A stretch of DNA of 34,313 nt from Polaribacter sp. SA4-10. Its GTDB lineage: Bacteria > Bacteroidota > Bacteroidia > Flavobacteriales > Flavobacteriaceae. The DNA is taken from the NCBI GenBank assembly GCA_949519155.1, contig CATIQU010000019.1, positions 1 through 34,313 on the forward strand, written 5' to 3'. A program made the translations under genes and the position numbers. The notes below the pieces were generated by a model. The model was not told the origin of the DNA. It did not search any database and saw only the letters and a program-made list of their open reading frames with translations. Every line of letters begins with the position of its first letter. Positions within the stretch are counted from its first letter, which is position 1. This document shows, one piece after another, positions 1 through 9,800 of the stretch.

Positions 1-112
1 AAACACGTGTACAAACTCCACGTCTTTGAGGACAAGACGACAAAGCAGCCGATTTACTCTTCTTAGTTATTTTGGTTCTTCCTTTACGAACTAATTGTTG
101 AATAGTTGGCAT
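1..112 (-). CDS. rpsL: 30S ribosomal protein S12, 5' part only
   Basis: The reverse strand reads [20 protein letters not shown] and continues to [11 protein letters not shown], the invariant N-terminus of ribosomal protein S12, which sits at the decoding centre of the small subunit. The ATG is at 110-112 and the first 37 codons are present; the rest lies off the left edge. The two loop lysines linked to streptomycin resistance lie beyond the visible part. In most bacteria rpsL heads the str operon (rpsL-rpsG-fusA), so this is probably the promoter-proximal end of that operon, reading out of the window. A consensus promoter stands upstream at 171-201. Confidence 0.96.
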   Translation of the reverse strand, partial: MPTIQQLVRKGRTKITKKSKSAALSSCPQRRGVCTRV

Positions 113-170
113 ACTAAATAATTCTTGTTTTCGTTTATATTAAACCTGTCTCTTATTTTCTAAGAGTCCG

Positions 171-201
171 CAAATGTACGACTAATTTCTAGGTATACAA
201 A
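171..201 (-). promoter_or_regulatory. Promoter of rpsL (TTTG-N19-TACATTTG)
   Basis: On the minus strand TTTG (198-201) is followed after 19 bases by TACATTTG (171-178), an exact match to the Bacteroidota TAnnTTTG -7 element at normal spacing. Transcription should start near 165-167, giving a leader of about 55 nt before the rpsL ATG. A 6-bp hairpin, CUCUUA-GAAAA-UAAGAG on the RNA (150-166), would sit at or next to the 5' end of that transcript. Confidence 0.7.
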
Positions 202-262
202 TAGCAGCGAGTTATTTTTTTAAAAATGACGCTTTTCAGTATCCTATTAGTCCATTTTATTT

Positions 263-270
263 TACTTTTG
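263..270 (+). promoter_or_regulatory. -7 promoter element upstream of the Omp85-type gene
   Basis: TACTTTTG matches TAnnTTTG exactly and ends 21 bases before the TTG start at 292. I see no TTG at the -33 distance, so this rests on the -7 element alone. Confidence 0.45.
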
Positions 271-291
271 AAAGATTAATTTCATATTATT

Positions 292-1959
292 TTGAATATA
301 AAAATAGCTTTCTACCTTCTCACCTTCTTTTTATTCTTTTTTTCAAACGGAATAAATGGACAAAACTTGTTTTTAAAAATTGCTGCTACGAATGAAAAAA
401 ATAACCTTGAACTTTCAAAAATTCAATTTCAAAAAAAGCATTTAGACATTACATCTATATATAAAGAAACAGCAATCATTGAGAAACATTTAAAATCGAC
501 AGGGTATTACAGTGTTCGGGTTCAAAAATTTTTAACCGCAAAAGACACCATTAAAGTTAACTATAGTCTGGGTACAAAAATTCAAACCGCCCTCCTATTT
601 ATTGATTCCCTTCATTTTAAATTGCTAAAAAAATTCAACATAAAAAATGGAATACTCAAAACCCCTGCTGCCAACTTAGAAAACACTTTAATAGAAATTA
701 CCAAACAATTGGATGCTAATGGATTTTCATTTTCTGAAACTTCTCTAAAGAACACGACCATTAAAGGTGAGGTTTTGTCCGCTGATCTCCAAATCAAACA
801 ATCCCAAAAAAGAAACATCAATTCGATTATTGTCAAAGGCTACGAAAAATTTCCAAAATCGTTTGTGAAACATTTTTTAAAAATCGACAAGCAAACCGTA
901 TTTACCAAATCAAAATTGAAGGAGATTTCTAAGCGATTGCAATCCGTTTCATTTGTTACGCAAACCAAACCCATTGAAACCTTATTTAAAAAAGATTCAA
1001 CACTGGTGTATCTCTATTTAAAAAAGAAGCAAAAGAGCAGTTTTGACGGGTTACTCAATTTCAATTCTAATGCATCTGGCGCACTCCAATTAAATGGCCA
1101 TTTAGACTTGAAGTTGCACAATGTTTTTAACCGTGGTGAACAATTAACGATCCTTTGGAATCGTTTTGACGAGGAAAGACAGGAGTTGAATTTGAAAACA
1201 CAAATTCCGTTTCTATATAATTCTCCATTAAGTAGTCGTTTCGAATTCTACCTATACAAACAAGACAGCACATTTTTAAATACCCAATTCAATACAGATG
1301 TTAGCCTTCTTCTTAATGAAAGAATTCAATTGGCTGTAAATTATGATTACATCGCATCGAAGATAATTAAAAAAGAATTAAACACTGCAACAACGGCTGC
1401 TTTTAAGAGTCAATTTATTGGAGCTTCCATTCAATACAAAGTCCCAATGAATGATGTTTTTTCAAGTCAAAAAACACAACTATTTATCAATCCAAAAGTG
1501 GGTCATAGAACATCAAATTCACAAACTTCAAATCAGTTAAAAATAGAATTATTTGCTTCCTACATTTTCGAATTTAACGAAAGAAACAGCTTGTATGTTG
1601 CCAACAATTCGGGCTATCTAAATTCAGCTTCTTTTTTACAGAATGAAATGTATCGAATTGGTGGCGAAAAATCGATACGAGGATTTAATGCCCAAAGTTT
1701 GTATGCTAATAAATACTCCTTTTTCAATGTTGCTTATCGTTTTTTAGTATCTAAAAAATCTTTCATTTATACGATTACTGATTTTGGTCAATTTAAAGAT
1801 CTAAAGTCCTCAAAAAAAGCACTTAGTATTGGAGCTGGTTATCAATTTTTAACAAACAATTCACAAATAAACCTGAATTATGCATTAGGAAAAATCGACA
1901 ACCAACCTTTTGATTATAAGAGATCTACACTAAATATCAGCTTCATGACTTTTTTTTAA
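292..1959 (+). CDS. Omp85-superfamily outer membrane protein (BamA/TamA-like)
   Basis: The 555-residue product starts with a signal peptide (residues 1 to about 23, a phenylalanine-rich core ending GINGQ), followed by POTRA-like periplasmic repeats to about residue 250 and a C-terminal beta-barrel that ends in aromatic residues (SFMTFF). The motif RIGGEKSIRGF near residue 460 is the conserved Omp85 loop-6 (R/I)RGF signature. The family inserts or exports proteins at the outer membrane. At 555 residues it is shorter than BamA and closer in size to TamA or to the D15-like surface antigens common in Flavobacteriia; the substrate is unknown. There is no in-frame ATG upstream; the TTG at 292 is chosen because it places the signal peptide exactly at the N-terminus. 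It appears monocistronic, between divergent rpsL and the susC promoter. Confidence 0.85.
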   Translation: MNIKIAFYLLTFFLFFFSNGINGQNLFLKIAATNEKNNLELSKIQFQKKHLDITSIYKETAIIEKHLKSTGYYSVRVQKFLTAKDTIKVNYSLGTKIQTALLFIDSLHFKLLKKFNIKNGILKTPAANLENTLIEITKQLDANGFSFSETSLKNTTIKGEVLSADLQIKQSQKRNINSIIVKGYEKFPKSFVKHFLKIDKQTVFTKSKLKEISKRLQSVSFVTQTKPIETLFKKDSTLVYLYLKKKQKSSFDGLLNFNSNASGALQLNGHLDLKLHNVFNRGEQLTILWNRFDEERQELNLKTQIPFLYNSPLSSRFEFYLYKQDSTFLNTQFNTDVSLLLNERIQLAVNYDYIASKIIKKELNTATTAAFKSQFIGASIQYKVPMNDVFSSQKTQLFINPKVGHRTSNSQTSNQLKIELFASYIFEFNERNSLYVANNSGYLNSASFLQNEMYRIGGEKSIRGFNAQSLYANKYSFFNVAYRFLVSKKSFIYTITDFGQFKDLKSSKKALSIGAGYQFLTNNSQINLNYALGKIDNQPFDYKRSTLNISFMTFF

Positions 1960-2024
1960 AAAAAAAGCAAGCCAAAATTCACACAAAAAACATCTAGTAA
2001 ATTTAACACATTTTAACAAAATTC

Positions 2025-2056
2025 TTTGTTTACTGGATAAATTATATAGATATTTG
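2025..2056 (+). promoter_or_regulatory. Promoter of the first susC/susD pair
   Basis: TTTG (2025-2028), a 20-base spacer and GATATTTG (2049-2056, one mismatch to TAnnTTTG) form a Bacteroidota-type promoter 27 bases before the ATG. Its spacing, its G at box position 1 and the downstream AATTAATTCAAAT are repeated in front of the second susC gene. Confidence 0.55.
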
Positions 2057-2083
2057 AAGTAATTAATTCAAATTAAATAGATA

Positions 2084-5000
2084 ATGAAAACAAAGTTAAA
2101 AGGAATTCTAACGCTATTACTAGCGTTGGTTGTGCAAATTACTTATGCACAAGACAAAACTGTTTCAGGAACTGTATCCGAAAGTTCGGGTGCATTACCA
2201 GGAGTAAGTATTGTTGTTAAAGGAACAAGTAATGGAACGGAAACAGATTTCGATGGTAAGTACACAATTAAAGCAAAAGCGGGCGATATTTTAAGTTTTA
2301 GTTATATTGGGTACTTAACTATTGAAAAAACTGTAGGAACTGCAACTACAATAGATGTAAGTATGCAGGAAGATGCCAATGTGTTGGACGAGATCGTTGT
2401 AACTGCATTAGGGATTAAAAGAGATAAAAAATCTTTAGGATACTCACAACAATCTGTAAAACCAGAAAACTTAGTAAGAACTAGAGAAACAGATTTAAAC
2501 AACGCATTAGCTGGTAAAGTTGCCGGTGTTCAAATCGTTGGAGCACCTTCTGCTGGTTTCAGTAATTCTGGAATCCGTTTAAGAGGGCAAAGTATTTCTC
2601 TTTATATTGTAGATAATGTAAAGGTGAATAGCATCTCTGACATTAACACAGATGATATCGCAGATTTATCTGTATTAAAAGGAGCCGCTGCAACAGCACT
2701 TTATGGACCTGAAGCAAATAGTGGTATTATTGTAATTACTACAAAAACAGCGAAGAAAGGTGAGTCTACAATTACTGTAAACCATAGTTCTGCTATTGAA
2801 AATGTATATTTATTACCAGAATACCAAAACGAATATGGTGGTGGTTATTCTCAAGATTTTAACACTTTCAGTTACAATCCAGCACAACACGATGCTTCTT
2901 GGTCAGCTTTTGATGGACAGTCAATGGTTGAATATTATGCAGATGAAAGCTGGGGTCCTAAATTAAACGGACAAATGGTTCGTCACTGGGATTCTTGGAT
3001 TCAAGGTGATCCTGAATTTGGTAAATTAAGAGCTTTTGAAGCGAATCCAAATAACGTTAAAGATTTCTTTGATACTGGAGTTGTAAACAACACAAGTGTA
3101 GATTTCACTAAAGCTGGTGAAGGATACAGTATTAAAGGTGGATTGGTAAATGTTGACAGAAGTAGTGTGGTACCAAACTCTTTTAGAAGACAAGTACAGG
3201 CCTACACAAACCTAAGATTTAACATTACAGATAAATTAGAGGCGTACGCAAACATCAACTATCAAGATAGAAGAACAAGAAACTTCCCTGACAATGGGTA
3301 TGGGAATATTGCTTCAAACATGAACCAATGGTGGCAACGTCAATTGGATATGGACAGAGTGAAGAATTACAAAAGAAATGGACAATTTGTGTCTTGGAAC
3401 ATTAACAGTCCAACAAACACAAAACCATTATATTGGGATTCTCCATTTTTTGAAACCAATGAAAACTTAAATTTTCAGACAAAAAATTCTACTTATGGTA
3501 GAATGGGATTAAACTATACTGTAAACGATAACTTAAACGGATATCTTGAATTAAGAAAAACATCTGCTTCTTTTGAAGCAAACGATCGTTTTGCTTTTGG
3601 TGGTTTAGGAACTACTTCATATAGCGAAAACGAAAGTTTTTCTTATAGAGATGAATTGTTTGGTATTGTAAATTACTCAAAAGATTTAACGGAAGATTTA
3701 GACCTTCAAGCAAGTGCAGGTTTCGAACTTGTTACTTTAGGGGGAGAATCTTTAAGTGCAGCTACTGTTGGTGGTTTAACTACTTTAAACTTTTACAGCT
3801 TAAGCACTTCTGTTGACAGACCAACTGTTACAAACAGTCAATTTAAACAAAAGAGTCAAGGTGTTTTTGCTAAAGCTTCTTTAGGATACAAAGACATTAT
3901 CTTTGTAGACGGTTCTGCAAGATTTGATTGGGGTTCTACTGCAAATCCTGCTCAAAACAGAGTTGAGACTTATGGAGGTTCTTTCAGTTTTATCTTCACA
4001 AAATTAATCGAACAAAATGACATCATTTCTTTCGGTAAATTAAGAGCGAGTGCGGCTTCTGGTCCATTTTTCCCATCTAGATATAGATTGACTCCAACTT
4101 TTGATATTGGTACTCCATTTGGAAGTAGCGGTACTTTAAGTAGTCAAGGAAACTTTGCAAACCCAATACTTGCAGGTGGTGAAAGAGTAGATTACGAATT
4201 TGGTACGGAGTTAAAATTGTTTAAAAACAGAGTAAACTTAGACATCACTTACTTTAATAGAGTTGATAAAAATTTACCATCTGTAGTATCTTTAGACGGA
4301 TCAACAGGTTTTACACAAACATATTTAAATAGTGGACAACAAACCTCTAAAGGTTTAGAAGTTGGGGTTAATTTCTCACCAATCAAAAATGAAACTTTTG
4401 ACTGGAATGTGTATGCAAACTTTTCTACATTAACAAGAACTGTAGATGCAATTGCAGACGGTGTTGATGTAAATGTTTTATCTAGCTCTTGGAGAGGGAT
4501 TCAATTACAAGAAAGAGTTGGTGAAGAATGGGGAGCTATCTACGGTAGAGCTTTTAGAAGAGATGCAGACGGAAATGTCTTATTATCTTCAACTGGAGCG
4601 CCAAGATATGATACCAACCAATACTTAGGAAATGTGTTACCAGACTTCACAGGAGGTTTGTCGAACAACATTCGTTATAAAAACTTTAATTTAGGTTTTG
4701 ATATCGACTTCCAAAAAGGTGGAAAAGTATTTTCTGTAACGAGAATGTTTAACAACTACTCTGGTTTGGGTGAAGAAACAGTTGGAAACAACAACTTAGG
4801 AAACCCTGTAAGAGACGCTGTCGCTGATGGTGGTGGTATTTTAATTGAAGGTGTTGACGAAACTTCTGGAGCACCTGCTTCTTACAACATCAATGCTTCA
4901 ACTTATTGGGGTCGTTTATTTGCTTTACACGAAAGATGGTTATATGACGCTTCTTACATCAAATTAAGAACGGTTCGTTTAGACTATGATATCGATAGCA

Positions 5001-5191
5001 AATTTTTAGCTAAAACTCCATTTAAGAAAGTTAATTTAGGTGTATTTGCAAACAATGTATGGTTGATCCATTCTGCAATTCCAGGATTAGATCCTTCTGA
5101 GATTGAAACTAGTGATGGTGTAAATTGGACTGAAGGTGGTCAATTACCAAATGTTAGAACCATTGGTTTTAATGCAAGATTAACGTTTTAA
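2084..5191 (+). CDS. SusC/RagA-family TonB-dependent outer membrane transporter (first copy)
   Basis: The protein has 1035 residues. Residues 1-22 are a signal peptide ending TYAQ. A carboxypeptidase-regulatory-like beta-sandwich follows (about 23-100, TVSGTVSES...GVSIVVKGT...DFDGKY), then the TonB plug (about 110-225) and a long 22-strand-type barrel ending in ARLTF. The family imports large nutrients through a SusC barrel with a SusD lipoprotein lid, powered by TonB-ExbBD. The plug is atypical: the segment after RLRGQS is short and the usual YGSRGANGV is replaced by YGPEANSGI. It is the shorter of the two SusC proteins here. The susD-like partner starts 19 bases downstream, so the two form an operon. 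Substrate unknown. Confidence 0.95.
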   Translation: MKTKLKGILTLLLALVVQITYAQDKTVSGTVSESSGALPGVSIVVKGTSNGTETDFDGKYTIKAKAGDILSFSYIGYLTIEKTVGTATTIDVSMQEDANVLDEIVVTALGIKRDKKSLGYSQQSVKPENLVRTRETDLNNALAGKVAGVQIVGAPSAGFSNSGIRLRGQSISLYIVDNVKVNSISDINTDDIADLSVLKGAAATALYGPEANSGIIVITTKTAKKGESTITVNHSSAIENVYLLPEYQNEYGGGYSQDFNTFSYNPAQHDASWSAFDGQSMVEYYADESWGPKLNGQMVRHWDSWIQGDPEFGKLRAFEANPNNVKDFFDTGVVNNTSVDFTKAGEGYSIKGGLVNVDRSSVVPNSFRRQVQAYTNLRFNITDKLEAYANINYQDRRTRNFPDNGYGNIASNMNQWWQRQLDMDRVKNYKRNGQFVSWNINSPTNTKPLYWDSPFFETNENLNFQTKNSTYGRMGLNYTVNDNLNGYLELRKTSASFEANDRFAFGGLGTTSYSENESFSYRDELFGIVNYSKDLTEDLDLQASAGFELVTLGGESLSAATVGGLTTLNFYSLSTSVDRPTVTNSQFKQKSQGVFAKASLGYKDIIFVDGSARFDWGSTANPAQNRVETYGGSFSFIFTKLIEQNDIISFGKLRASAASGPFFPSRYRLTPTFDIGTPFGSSGTLSSQGNFANPILAGGERVDYEFGTELKLFKNRVNLDITYFNRVDKNLPSVVSLDGSTGFTQTYLNSGQQTSKGLEVGVNFSPIKNETFDWNVYANFSTLTRTVDAIADGVDVNVLSSSWRGIQLQERVGEEWGAIYGRAFRRDADGNVLLSSTGAPRYDTNQYLGNVLPDFTGGLSNNIRYKNFNLGFDIDFQKGGKVFSVTRMFNNYSGLGEETVGNNNLGNPVRDAVADGGGILIEGVDETSGAPASYNINASTYWGRLFALHERWLYDASYIKLRTVRLDYDIDSKFLAKTPFKKVNLGVFANNVWLIHSAIPGLDPSEIETSDGVNWTEGGQLPNVRTIGFNARLTF

Positions 5192-5210
5192 TTAAAAAAA
5201 GTATTTAAAA

Positions 5211-6647
5211 ATGAAAAATATAAACAAAGTAAAATTACTACTCCTTGCAGCATTCGTTTCGTTTACTGCTTGTGATACAGTAGATTTTGGAAATACGAAT
5301 GTAGATCCAAATAGCCCTAGTAATGCAGTACCATCTCTTTTATTGACAAATGCTCAAAGAGGAATGAGTGACTACATTGCAAGCACAACATCAAACTTGT
5401 ATGTGCAATACCTATCAAATGGTCAATATGATGAAGAATCAAGATATCAAACATTAAACTGGAGTACCGATGGTGCGTATGGTTTATTACAAGATATTTC
5501 TGAAATCATTAAAATAAACAGCGGAGAGAATACAAAAGTTGCTGCACAAGCATATGGTTCTAATGGGAATCAAATGGCTGCTGCAACCATTCTTAAAGTT
5601 TGGTATTTTCAAATGATGACTGAAAGATGGGGAGATATTCCTTATTCTGAAGCGAATGATGTAGAAAATATCACAAAGCCAATGTACGATTCTCAACAAT
5701 CTATTTATATGGCATTGTTTACAGAATTAGATGCTGCTATGGCAATGATTGATTCTGGAAATGGCCCTGATGGAGACATCCTTTTTGGAGGTGATATGGC
5801 AAAATGGAGAGCATTTGCAAACACAATCAAAATGACAATGGGATTACGTTTATCTAAAGCAGATGCTACAACAGGTAGTGCTAAATTTAATGAAGCAATG
5901 TCTGGAGGTATTTCATCAAACTCAGGAAACATAAGCTACAACTATCTTTCGGAAGACTCGAATGATAACCCATGGCAAGATCGTTTTGAAACAAGAAAAG
6001 ATTATTTATTAAGCGACGTGTTCGTGAATAAATTAATTGGTACTGGTTCAAATACAGCTCCAGAAGATCCAAGATTGATGATGTATGCAGAAACTGCAAC
6101 TACATCTGCAACTTTTATTGGAGCTCCTTACGGGTTCTCTAATTCTGCAACAGACAACTATTCTTTTATTACAGATAACATCATTAACAAAGGAGATGCT
6201 CCTTTAATGATTTATACGTATGCTGAAGTATTATTTGCAAGAGCTGAAGCAGCTGCTAAAGGATGGACTTCTGAAAGCGCTTCAACACTTTATGGACAAG
6301 CAGTAATGGCTAGTATGGCACAATGGGGCGTGAGCGCTTCGGATGCTGCAGACTACTTAGCTGCAAACCCTTATTCTAACGTAGCAGATATTGCTTACGA
6401 GAAATGGGTTTCTTTATATTTACAAGGATATAATAGTTGGGCTGAATGGAGAAGATTTAAAGCAGAAGGGAACGATGGTAGAATTGCCTTAGTTGCCCCT
6501 GCAGATTTATTATCAAATGCAACAGATATTCCACAAAGACATGGATACTCTGCAACTGCTGGCTCTTTAAATGAAACAAATTACAATGCTGCTGTGAGTG
6601 CACAGGGAGCAGATACATTAGACACTGTTTTATGGTTGTTTAAATAA
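5211..6647 (+). CDS. SusD/RagB-like surface lipoprotein (SusD-like_2 type)
   Basis: A 478-residue lipoprotein with a signal peptide ending in the lipobox FTA-C (Cys21), followed by DTVDF, acidic residues fitting the Bacteroidota surface-export rule. The early text NVDPNSPS...LLLTNAQRG and the later WRAFANTIKMTMGLRLSK resemble the SusD-like_2 branch rather than classical RagB. SusD proteins are alpha-helical TPR-type lids that bind substrate above the SusC barrel. It lies 19 bases behind its SusC partner and is closed off by the terminator at 6673-6706. The ligand cannot be predicted. Confidence 0.92.
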   Translation: MKNINKVKLLLLAAFVSFTACDTVDFGNTNVDPNSPSNAVPSLLLTNAQRGMSDYIASTTSNLYVQYLSNGQYDEESRYQTLNWSTDGAYGLLQDISEIIKINSGENTKVAAQAYGSNGNQMAAATILKVWYFQMMTERWGDIPYSEANDVENITKPMYDSQQSIYMALFTELDAAMAMIDSGNGPDGDILFGGDMAKWRAFANTIKMTMGLRLSKADATTGSAKFNEAMSGGISSNSGNISYNYLSEDSNDNPWQDRFETRKDYLLSDVFVNKLIGTGSNTAPEDPRLMMYAETATTSATFIGAPYGFSNSATDNYSFITDNIINKGDAPLMIYTYAEVLFARAEAAAKGWTSESASTLYGQAVMASMAQWGVSASDAADYLAANPYSNVADIAYEKWVSLYLQGYNSWAEWRRFKAEGNDGRIALVAPADLLSNATDIPQRHGYSATAGSLNETNYNAAVSAQGADTLDTVLWLFK

Positions 6648-6672
6648 TATTTAAACCCCAATAAAGTGTATA

Positions 6673-6706
6673 GCACCCAACCCTTCTAAGGGTTGGGTGC
6701 TTTTTT
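6673..6706 (+). terminator. Strong intrinsic terminator after the first susCD pair
   Basis: A perfect inverted repeat of up to 13 bp, GCACCCAACCCTT (6673-6685) with AAGGGTTGGGTGC (6688-6700), is followed by six Ts. It separates the two susCD operons, showing they are independent transcription units. Confidence 0.93.
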
Positions 6707-6824
6707 GTTAAAAATAGTAGAATTAATTGAAAACAATAAGCGAAAGACTTACAGGGAATTAGCGTTTGATTTAAGAAAAAATAACAAGATTTGGATTTAT
6801 TTTGAACGAATTAGTGTTAAAAAA

Positions 6825-6855
6825 TTGTTTTTTTAAGATAATTTTAAGACTTTTG
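6825..6855 (+). promoter_or_regulatory. Promoter of the second susC/susD operon
   Basis: TTG (6825-6827), a 20-base spacer and GACTTTTG (6848-6855) form a promoter with the same spacer length and the same G at the first box position as the one at 2025-2056. It ends 27 bases before the ATG at 6883, so the longer reading frame beginning at 6802 would start upstream of the promoter and cannot be the real start. Confidence 0.55.
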
Positions 6856-6882
6856 GGGTTAATTAATTCAAATAATTATACA

Positions 6883-9800
6883 ATGAAGACAAAGTTTAAT
6901 GGAATTTTAACGCTATTACTGGCGTTTGTAGTGCAAATTACCTTTGCACAAGAAAAAACTATTTCAGGAACTGTTTCCGAAAGCTCGGGAACTTTACCAG
7001 GAGTTAGTGTTGTTATCAAAGGAACAAATCAAGGTACAGAAACTGATTTTGATGGAAAATATTCTATTAAAGCTAGTAACGGAGCCGTTTTAGTCTTTAG
7101 ATATTTAGGATATAGTGCAGTAGAAAAAACAGTGGGTGCATCAAACACAATTAACGTAACGTTATCTGTTGATGAAAACAATGTTTTAGATGAGATCATC
7201 GTTGTAGGATATGGTACAAGTACGAAAAAAGCTTTTGCTGGTACAGCGTCTACAGTAAATCAAGAAAATTTAGAAGCTAAATCTTTCTCTAACGTATCAC
7301 AAGCACTTATTGGTGAGGTAGCTGGTGTAACTGTTATTAACAGCTCTGGTCAGCCAGGTTCTGTTGGAACAATTCGTATTAGAGGGTATGGTTCTGTAAA
7401 CGGTAACAGATCTCCATTATATGTGGTAGATGGTGTTCCTTATTCAGGAAGTGTGAACTCTATCAATCCTTCGGATATTAAGAGCACAACAATCTTAAAG
7501 GATGCAACTGCAACTGCAATTTATGGTTCTAGAGGAGCAAATGGTGTAGTAGTAATTACTACAAAATCTGGTTCTTCTTCTAAATCTTTTATTGAAGTAG
7601 ATGTAAAAACAAGTATCAACGATCAATTGATTCCAAGATATGATGTTGTAAAGAGTCCAGAAAAATACATCGGTTATGTATGGGAAGGAATCAAAAACAA
7701 AGCAACTGTTGATGGGAGACCTGATCCAGTAGGTTATGCAAATGCAAACTTATTTACAAACAACTACGTTGCAACTGGGTACAACATGTGGAATGTTTCT
7801 AGTGCTTCTGACTTAATTGATCCTGCAACAGGAACTGTTAGACCAGGTGTTACAAGAAAATACACGCCATTAAGATATGCAGATGTCGCTTTTGATGCTG
7901 CTATTAGAACAGAAGCAAACTTAAGAATGAGTGGTGGTAGTGGAGACACTAGATACTTCGCTTCTTTTGGTTATTTAAATGACAATGGGTATTCTATCAA
8001 TACAGGATACAAGAGATATACTACGCGTTTAAACTTAAACACGAAAGTGAAGCCTTGGTTAAAAATCAACTCAAACATTAACTATGCATATTCTGAGAAT
8101 ATTGCAAACGGTCAAATTCAAGGTTCTGAAAACATTACAGAATTTGCTGATAAAATGGCACCAATTTTTCCAGTTTTCTTGAGAGATGACAATGGTGAAT
8201 TAGTTCCTGATACTTTTTATGGAGGATTTCAATATGATTATGGTTCTCAATCTGGATTTAGAGACAGACCAAATGCAAATGGATTGAATCCTATTGGATC
8301 TGCGAAGTACGATTTTAATGGTACAGACCGTCATGAAGTAAATGGTAACTTTTCTGCAAACATCGATTTAATGAAAAACCTTACTGCAGAGATTCGTTAT
8401 GGCGTTCAGTACTCTACACAAGAGAACAAGAACTATACAAATAAGTTTTATGGAGGTGGTGTTACAACAAGTGGAGATATCACTGTAACTGACTACTCTC
8501 GTTTAACTGAAAACATTCAACAAATTTTAAGATACCAGAATTCTTGGGGAAGTCATTCTTTTGACGTTTTAGCTGCACACGAAAGTAATGCATTTACTCA
8601 AACAGGATCTTCTGTATCGAAAGCACTTCAAATTAGTGCATTCTTATTAGATTTAGACAATTTCCAAAGTACACTAGGACAACCTTCTGGTTATACAAAT
8701 GGTTATACAATTGAATCTTACTTTAGTCAATTCAATTACAACTACGATCAAAAGTATTATTTAACAGGATCTATTAGAACTGATGGTTCTTCTCGTTTTG
8801 TGAATGAGAAATGGGGTACATTTAGTTCAGTTGGTGCTTCTTGGGTGTTAAGTGAAGAAAGTTTCTTAAAAGAAAACAGTTTTGTTGATTTCTTAAAAAT
8901 AAAAGCTTCTTACGGAACAACAGGGGATCAAGCAGGTGTAGGTTTTACATCTGGATATAACACTTTTAACGGTGGTAATTTAGCAGGTGGTATTTCTTTA
9001 GCTCCTGGTACAAATGGTAACCCAGATCTTACTTGGGAAACAAGTAGACAATTTCAAGTAGGTACTGAATTTACATTAGGTACTTTCTTAGATGGTTCTG
9101 TTGATTACTATAGTAAAATTACTGAAAACTTAATCTTTAATAGATTTGTTGGACCTTCTGAAGGAATTTCTTCAATCACTGTAAATGATGGTGAATTAGA
9201 AAATGCTGGTATTGAATTTGATTTAACAGGACACTTAGTGAACAAAGAGAACTTTTCTTTGGACTTATCTGTGAATGGTGAAATCGTTGACAACAGAATT
9301 GTTGCAATGCCATTAGATCCAGCAACTGGTGAACAACAAGTAATCAACGGTGCATTATCTGTTGGAAGATCAATCTTTGATTTCTTCGAACGTGAGTGGG
9401 CTGGTGTAGATCCATCTGATGGAGCTCCAATGTGGTTCCAATACTATGATGATATTAACAATAACGGTGTTTTTGATGCTTCTGAGCCTACTTCTGGTAG
9501 TTCTTCTTGGATTCCTGCTGACGCTGAACTTACAAACAGATCTGGTTCTATTGTTGAATACCAACAATTAGTTCCTGGTGCAAACATTCAAAAAAGAGTA
9601 ACGAAGACGTATGCAGATGCTTCTGATGTATATCTTAACAAATCTGCAATTGCAGATGTAAGAGGTGCTTTCCGTTTGACTGGAAAGATTCATGACTTTA
9701 CGTTCTCTACGCAATTTACTTATAGTTTAGGTGGATATGCTTATGATGCAAATTATGGTGAATTAATGTCGGATCGTTTTGGAGCAGTTGGTAACAACTT

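Noticed and set aside
1948..1972. T-run/A-run palindrome at the end of the Omp85-type gene as a terminator
   Set aside because: The stem is only A-T pairs and low-complexity; no G-C core, so not supported as a hairpin.
6802..6882. 27-codon N-terminal extension of the second SusC
   Set aside because: It would precede a complete signal peptide and includes the promoter; the first SusC starts at the equivalent of 6883.
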